From the NCBI RefSeq assembly GCF_001953875.1, contig NZ_MQUR01000035.1, positions 19,725 to 65,250 on the forward strand: 45,526 nt of DNA, read 5' to 3'. This DNA comes from Streptomyces amritsarensis (GTDB lineage: Bacteria; Actinomycetota; Actinomycetes; Streptomycetales; Streptomycetaceae). Under the pieces are notes generated by a model. It was not told the DNA's origin. It was given only the letters and a program-made list of their open reading frames with translations, and did no database searches. The translations under genes and the position numbers were made by a program. This document shows, piece after piece, positions 41,278 to 45,526 of the stretch. The stretch's first letter is position 1. Every line of letters begins with the position of its first letter.

Positions 41278-42225
41278 GTGGCGCTGGAGGCGCAGGTGTC
41301 CGCCATCACGGTGGAGGACGTCCAGCAGCGCACCGCCCGGTACTCGGCGGCCGATGTGGAGGTCTGTTGGTTCACGGACCGGAAGACCGTGCCGTGGCTC
41401 GGCGCCGTGCAGGCGGTCCGACTGGCCTGGGCCGAAGACGGCGGCCGACTCCTGGTCGTCGACGGGGCGGCCCGGTTTGAACGGGACTGGTGCGTCCAGC
41501 GGCCGCTGTGCGAACGCGTCCAGGGGGCGCTTCCGTGCGGTGGACACGGTCGCTGGGTGGACGTCGCCGAGCTGGCGCTGGAGCGGTTCGTGGCGGCCCT
41601 GGTCAAGAACACCGTGCGCCCGTACCGGCTTCGGGTCGGGGAACCGGTGCTCCGGTGGATCGCCCGGCGGTACTTCGAGTGGGAGGCCGAGCAGCTGGCG
41701 GCATCCGAGGCGCACCGGCGGACGGCCGAGCGGGCCGCGGCCGCCGAGCGGAGGCGGGAGCAGGATCAGGCTGACCACATGGCGCGTATCCGGGAGCTGG
41801 AGGCCCGCCAGGCCCGCCAGGCCGGCCTTCGCCGCCCGGTCCGAGCGTGGGTGTGCCAGGAGACCGGGGATCCTGTCGCCGCCGTCCGTACGGGGAAGGG
41901 CCCGGAACCCGCGTTCGCCATGGGGTTACCGGTGACGGTGCACGGTGAGCTGTACGGGGTGATCTGCCCGGTGGCCAGCCGTCTGCCTGCGCTGCGGCGG
42001 GAGCTGGAAGGGCTGGTGTTCTTCGCCGCGACGGAGCGGGAGGCGGCCCGTATCTCGGGGCAGGCCGAGCCGGGGCAACGGGTCGTCGCCCTGAAGCCCG
42101 AGGCGTCCGAGGTCCCCGAGCAGCGCGCCGGCGGCGGGGTGACCGTGACGCCGGTAGGCCGGGGCCCGGGCCACATCAGCGTTCGGGACATGGTTCGGAT
42201 CATGACGGGCGTCGACAGGGTGTGA
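41278..42225 (+). CDS. CoiA-like nuclease family protein, 5'-truncated
   Basis: The 315-aa frame begins inside the domain: LVALEAQVSAITVEDVQQRT and RYSAADVEVCWFTDRK are the E-x-Q...W-F-T core of CoiA-like predicted nucleases (restriction-endonuclease-like fold). A stretch just upstream (AFAPDGSWRADVLAT, 41219-41265) carries the family's D-V-L strand but lies in another frame. The IS5 copy begins just before it. The N-terminus and one active-site strand are therefore lost. The C-terminal part has a charged coiled coil (about 150-190) and ends SVRDMVRIMTGVDRV. It is probably non-functional; the family assignment is moderate. Confidence 0.55.
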   Translation: MALEAQVSAITVEDVQQRTARYSAADVEVCWFTDRKTVPWLGAVQAVRLAWAEDGGRLLVVDGAARFERDWCVQRPLCERVQGALPCGGHGRWVDVAELALERFVAALVKNTVRPYRLRVGEPVLRWIARRYFEWEAEQLAASEAHRRTAERAAAAERRREQDQADHMARIRELEARQARQAGLRRPVRAWVCQETGDPVAAVRTGKGPEPAFAMGLPVTVHGELYGVICPVASRLPALRRELEGLVFFAATEREAARISGQAEPGQRVVALKPEASEVPEQRAGGGVTVTPVGRGPGHISVRDMVRIMTGVDRV

Positions 42226-42496
42226 GCGCCAGGCAGCTTCGCCACCCTCTGGCGGAGCCGGTCTTGGCCCGCTACCGCCAAAACCCGGACCGATCCTCCC
42301 GAAGGCCAGCGCCGCCTCGACTTGACGCTGCGTCGCGCCCTATGCTCCCGACACGGCAAGACGCGCACGCCTCCCGCCGACACCGGCGCCCACGCCGCCC
42401 GGTGATCGAACGGCCAAGGTCCTTCGGGGCCCGTGCCCGCAACCGGCACATCTCTGCCCGGCGGGAGCGTGGGAGACCGCCAGGAGCGAGCAGAAG

Positions 42497-42991
42497 ATGC
42501 CGAAGAAGCAGTCGACCGCGGCCCAGCGGGCACGTCAGCGCCAAGCCGCCAGCGGCGAGAACTACACGACCGCGCTGCGAGCCCGCAGCGGCCCGCCCTT
42601 CCGGCACAAGATGTTCAGTGCCCGGGGCGCGGGCTGGGCGCCGATCATCGAGCGCGCCGAACGGGACCTGGCCCTGGTCTGGCCCGGCCACCCCGCCCCG
42701 CACTGGGAAGAGAAGTTCGGGGACCTCTGCTGGAAGGGCGCCCCCTGGTCCCAGGGCCCGGACGTCTGGGCGGTGGTCGGTCGCGCGCTGCGGGAGGCGG
42801 CCACCACCTGCCAGACCTGCCCGTCTCCGGGCCGGAAGCGCGTGGTGTGGATCTGGGACACCGGCGAATTCCGTGGGTGGGTCATGCCCTGGGTCAAGAC
42901 CTGCTGTGACGCCTGCGGCCACGTCCCCCATCACCTCCGCAGCGATGAGTCCTACCTGGACCTGGTCGAGGAGTACGAAGAGGACGCCTGA
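42497..42991 (+). CDS. hypothetical protein with paired Cys motifs
   Basis: The 164-aa product starts at ATG 42497 with AGGAG upstream. A basic start (MPKKQSTAAQRARQRQAASG) and ENYTTALRARSGP resemble the leading part of many Streptomyces plasmid-type hypotheticals. The second half contains CQTCPSPGRKRVVWIWDTGE and CCDACGHVPHHL, two Cys pairs able to hold zinc, then an acidic end (LDLVEEYEEDA). It is probably a nucleic-acid-associated protein; its function is unknown. Confidence 0.65.
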   Translation: MPKKQSTAAQRARQRQAASGENYTTALRARSGPPFRHKMFSARGAGWAPIIERAERDLALVWPGHPAPHWEEKFGDLCWKGAPWSQGPDVWAVVGRALREAATTCQTCPSPGRKRVVWIWDTGEFRGWVMPWVKTCCDACGHVPHHLRSDESYLDLVEEYEEDA

Positions 42992-43251
42992 TCGCGCCTG
43001 TCGCCGTACGTCACGTGCACGCCACTCACCGCCCGGCTCGTCGCGCCGCAGAGGACAGTGCAGCCGAGTCCTCCAGCTGGCGGGCCCCGTCGTAGAGCCA
43101 CCGCTGGCCTCACCTGGGGGCTGTTGATGGCGCTCTATGAAACCGGCTGTGGCCCACATTTCGTGACGATCACGTCCCGGCTACCCCTGGTCCCGCCTGC
43201 CCGCCTGGGCTGGCCCCCCGAGGGTCCCTGCGGCGCGCCATACTGCACGGC
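42992..43251. other. intergenic region, no gene seen
   Basis: These 260 bases separate two plus-strand genes. CATACTGC about 10 bases before GTG 43252 could be a leaderless -10 box. Nothing else stands out. Confidence 0.3.
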
Positions 43252-43578
43252 GTGGATCGCGAAGACCTTGCTGCTGCCCTCGAACGACATCCAACCGATG
43301 CCGCCGGCCACGCTGCCCTGGCCTTGCGGGCGGGCGCAGCCTTCAAGGTGTGGGCCGAAAAGGTGCAGCCAGCTCGTCAGTACCTCGACGTCTGGGCATG
43401 GCGAGCTCAATGCATGGAGGAGGACGGTGTCGTCACCGGCAAGGACTTCGAACAGGGATTGCCAGCCCTTCGGCATGCGGGAGATGACCCAGTCGTGTTG
43501 GGGCGAGTGGATCCAGCCAAAGGTACGCATTTGTTCTTCCTGGCCTCTGATCTGAGCTCATGCGTCGCCGTGTTGTAG
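43252..43578 (+). CDS. small hypothetical protein
   Basis: The 108-aa product from GTG 43252 reads VDREDLAAALERHPTDAAGH, FKVWAEKVQPARQYLDVWAW and DDPVVLGRVDPAKGTHLFFL, ending ASDLSSCVAVL. The composition is protein-like throughout, and the Val-Leu-Gly-Arg-Val strand then Phe-Phe-Leu suggests a compact alpha/beta fold. The stop falls close to the ISL3 insertion, so the C-terminus may be cut short. The family is not recognised. Confidence 0.5.
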   Translation: MDREDLAAALERHPTDAAGHAALALRAGAAFKVWAEKVQPARQYLDVWAWRAQCMEEDGVVTGKDFEQGLPALRHAGDDPVVLGRVDPAKGTHLFFLASDLSSCVAVL

Positions 43579-45224
43579 CTCGGAGTAGACAGTTCCAGCC
43601 CGGCGCCTGGGCCAGGCGGGTCACGGTGGCTGGGCAAGGACGAAGGTCCGTAGCAAGGAGAAGGCGCCCGTCCGTATGACCTGCGCTTGATCAGCTTGAT
43701 CCGGTTGACGTGTCCTTCGACGACTCCGGAGTTCCAGGGCAGCGTCAGGCCGGCGATGACGGCGTTGCGGTCCCGGTCGATGCCGGCCGCGAGAGTGTGG
43801 AGGCTGGGCAGGTCGTCCTGGCGGACGGCGTCGAGCCACTGAGGGAGTCGTTCACCCTGGCGTTCGGTGAGCATGTGGGCGAAGGACCGGACGTGACCGG
43901 TCAGGGCATCCAGTTCGGGGCAGTTGGCCAGGACGGCCTTGAGCCGGAGCTGTTCGATCTCGGTCAGCGTCTCGGGTCGGCTGAGGATCCATCGCGTCAC
44001 CACGCGGGGTACCGGCGGTTGCGCGGTGACCGGCCGTGCCGAGGTGCGCTTCTCTCGCAGGTAGGCGCTGACGCGGCCGTAGCTGCCGCGATAGCCCATG
44101 GGAACGATCTCTTCCCAGAGCTTCCAGGCGTTGGTGCAGCCCTCGTCCCAGCGTTGGTCCAGGTAGGGCTTGTCCTCGTCGAGGACGGAGGTCCTGTTGT
44201 GCTGCCACTGGCCGCGGAAGAGGTCTTCCGGCTTCACAGCGTCGGCGAGGCTCTTGACGGTGCGGTGGGTCATCTGGAACTGGCGCCCGATGGAGCGGCG
44301 GCTGTGGCCGGCTTCCAGCAGCGCGTGGACCGTGGCATGCCGGGCTCGGACGCGGTTGGCGAACCGCTCGCTCCGCCATGGCGAGTCCGTCTTCTCCTCG
44401 GGCGACGCGGGTTCGTCGGCCTTCGCCATGGGATCGGGGACCAGAACCCGAAGGCACTGGCGGTGTCGGGCCACCGCACGCTCAGCGGCTTCCCCGAGGT
44501 TGTGCCATAAATGCCAACGGTCCGCGACCTGCGTCGCCTGGGGTGCCCCGGCTGTGGCGCCTTCCGCGAAGAACGGCGCGCGGTCCCTGCAGACGACCTC
44601 GATCCCTGGCCGCTGGGCAAGCCAGGCGGCCAGGCTTGATGCCTCTCGATCAGGCAGGAGATCGATCGGTCGACGGGTCTCGACGTCCACCAGGAGAGTG
44701 CCGTAGCGGCGGCCCTTGCGGGTGGCGTACTCATCGACGCCGACCACCCGAGGCATCGGCACCTCCGGCTCGGGCAGCGCCTTGACCAGGCGCAAGACCG
44801 TGCTCCGGCTGATGGACATGCCAAGCACGGCAGCCAGGCGGGCGCCGGCTCGACCAGCCAGGGCGAGGCCGACTGCGGTCAGGATGGAACGCAGTCGCTC
44901 GGTGCGCTGGCCGTGCCTGCGGGTGAGACCGGATATCTGCTCCACGAACGTCCGACGCGGGCACTTGGTGTTCCCGCACCGGAACCGCCGAACCCGCAGC
45001 TGGAGTACGACGCTTCGTCCGGCGCTCGGGGCATCAGCGAGAAACCGCAGGTAGGAGCTGTGAACCCGGGTCGAGCAGACTCCGCATGCCGGGCAGGCGG
45101 CGCCGGCCGTGGTGCACTGCGCGTCAAGGCGCACCTTCTCGACATCCACGTCCACCGACCGCACCGCGATGTCCGCGATCACCGGGAACAACAGCGCCTT
45201 CAGCTGGAGTGCAACGTCGTCCAC
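43407..45224 (-). CDS. ISL3-family transposase, nearly full length
   Basis: I chose GTG 45224 (VDDVALQLKALLFPVIADIA), where relatives start. The zinc-binding part (CPACGVCSTRVHSSYLRFLA, CGNTKCPRRTF) is followed by an HTH and the DDE core: first Asp in RVVGVDEYATRKG, second in QVADRWHLWHNLGEAAERAV, Glu in VVEGHVNRIKLIKRR. After KRRSYGRA (near 43668) a base is missing, so the frame runs on to 43407 through unrelated DNA. In the other frame the family's proper ending appears (FSLLRTFVLAQPP, stop at 43621). The catalytic residues are all present, so it may retain some activity with a foreign tail. Confidence 0.85.
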   Translation of the reverse strand: MDDVALQLKALLFPVIADIAVRSVDVDVEKVRLDAQCTTAGAACPACGVCSTRVHSSYLRFLADAPSAGRSVVLQLRVRRFRCGNTKCPRRTFVEQISGLTRRHGQRTERLRSILTAVGLALAGRAGARLAAVLGMSISRSTVLRLVKALPEPEVPMPRVVGVDEYATRKGRRYGTLLVDVETRRPIDLLPDREASSLAAWLAQRPGIEVVCRDRAPFFAEGATAGAPQATQVADRWHLWHNLGEAAERAVARHRQCLRVLVPDPMAKADEPASPEEKTDSPWRSERFANRVRARHATVHALLEAGHSRRSIGRQFQMTHRTVKSLADAVKPEDLFRGQWQHNRTSVLDEDKPYLDQRWDEGCTNAWKLWEEIVPMGYRGSYGRVSAYLREKRTSARPVTAQPPVPRVVTRWILSRPETLTEIEQLRLKAVLANCPELDALTGHVRSFAHMLTERQGERLPQWLDAVRQDDLPSLHTLAAGIDRDRNAVIAGLTLPWNSGVVEGHVNRIKLIKRRSYGRAPSPCYGPSSLPSHRDPPGPGAGLELSTPSYNTATHELRSEARKNKCVPLAGSTRPNTTGSSPACRRAGNPCSKSLPVTTPSSSMH

Positions 45225-45322
45225 GACCCGGACTGTCAGCCCAGCGGCACTGACCACCGTCCATTTCCGGGCGACTTCGCATACCGCCCGGAGACGCTCA
45301 GCCGTCACTCACCGTGGCCACT

Positions 45323-45363
45323 GCACGAAAGCTAAGCCAGAACCCGTTCTCGTGAACAGAGCC
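45323..45363. repeat. 41-base motif beside the ISL3 gene, partner of 20426-20466
   Basis: It begins GCACGAAAGCTAAGCCAGAA and lies about 100 bases upstream of the transposase start codon, where the IS end is expected. Ungapped identity with the other copy is about 30 of 41. Confidence 0.35.
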
Positions 45364-45365
45364 AC

Positions 45366-45479
45366 GTGCTGAACGTAAAGCAGACCGCCGCCGGCGACAT
45401 CCGGAAGGCAGCCGTGGACAAGCTGCACGACGGCTACCGGCCGACCGAGCTGGAGACCCTGCTGGACGCCCGGGCCTGA
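45366..45479 (+). pseudogene. C-terminal remnant of a gene cut by the ISL3 element
   Basis: The frame reads VLNVKQTAAGDIRKAAVDKL, then HDGYRPTELETLLDARA and TGA, with a strong terminator behind it. It looks like the natural end of a gene whose upstream part lies to the left of, or was removed by, the ISL3 element. The family is not recognised. Confidence 0.45.
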
Positions 45480-45492
45480 CCCGGCACACGGC

Positions 45493-45526
45493 GGCGGGCG
45501 GCACCCGAACGCAGGTGCCGCCCGCC
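45493..45526 (+). terminator. intrinsic-type hairpin at the window end
   Basis: A perfect 13-bp stem (GGCGGGCGGCACC and complement) with the loop CGAACGCA lies 14 bases after the last stop codon. Confidence 0.8.

Noticed and set aside
43135..43530. Minus-strand 131-codon frame
   Set aside because: It overlaps the more protein-like plus frame at 43252-43578 and part of the ISL3 read-through tail.
1..45526. tRNA, rRNA, CRISPR arrays or an oriC-type DnaA-box cluster
   Set aside because: None was seen by eye on either strand; short cloverleaf-like or AT-rich patches did not satisfy the required features.

Overview
This is high-GC actinomycete DNA, almost certainly Streptomyces. The grounds are pervasive G/C-ending codons, many GTG starts, GGAGG-type ribosome sites, and families typical of the genus (SARP regulator, DUF397/XRE pair, DUF5959, DUF6000, DUF4259). 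Broken copies of the telomere genes tap and tpg, plus at least five kinds of transposase debris, suggest a subterminal chromosome arm or a linear-plasmid end.

Layout. 1-9.9 kb is fairly intact: the end of a fasciclin-domain secreted protein, a DUF4394 secreted protein, an ArsR regulator coupled to a DUF2071 protein, a stand-alone 43-kDa GyrB-like ATPase half with altered nucleotide-site residues, a DUF5959 protein, a tectonin-repeat relic, a membrane beta-helix protein, and a secreted M28-family protein that has lost most of its metal ligands. 10.2-15.8 kb is a candidate peptide natural-product (RiPP-like) locus. It holds a SARP regulator and, convergent with it, a run of genes: a 26-codon putative precursor peptide, a membrane HExxH protease with a PqqD-like N-terminus, a large TPR protein and a flavin reductase.

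16-20.5 kb is a graveyard: a class-V aminotransferase relic, tap and tpg pseudogenes, a truncated ISL3 transposase and a frameshifted DUF4259 gene. 20.7-22.2 kb carries three small hypothetical genes. 22.2-26.1 kb is a tightly overlapping recombinase operon: a tyrosine recombinase (frameshifted), a small XRE-type protein, and an 813-aa protein with eight tandem zinc ribbons and a degenerate recombinase-like C-terminus. A palindrome lies just upstream of its first gene. Small cargo-like genes (DUF2199, a hypothetical, DUF6000) follow, then a second, broken integrase and Tn3 debris.

30.8-35.7 kb looks like a signalling or defence locus. A lower-GC membrane protein begins with a RHIM-like GIQVGDQNSQNN motif. 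A small NLR-associated protein and an NB-ARC/TPR STAND protein come next. A divergent DUF397/XRE pair ends the locus, and its XRE protein finishes with the matching motif GVQIGNNTTQNN. 35.8-45.5 kb is IS-rich (IS4, two IS5-type elements, full-length ISL3) around small hypothetical genes and a truncated CoiA-like nuclease.

About a dozen genes are broken by a single small indel. This may be genuine decay of a chromosome arm, or residual sequencing indels, and raw reads would decide. Functions come from motif recognition by eye, without database searches.
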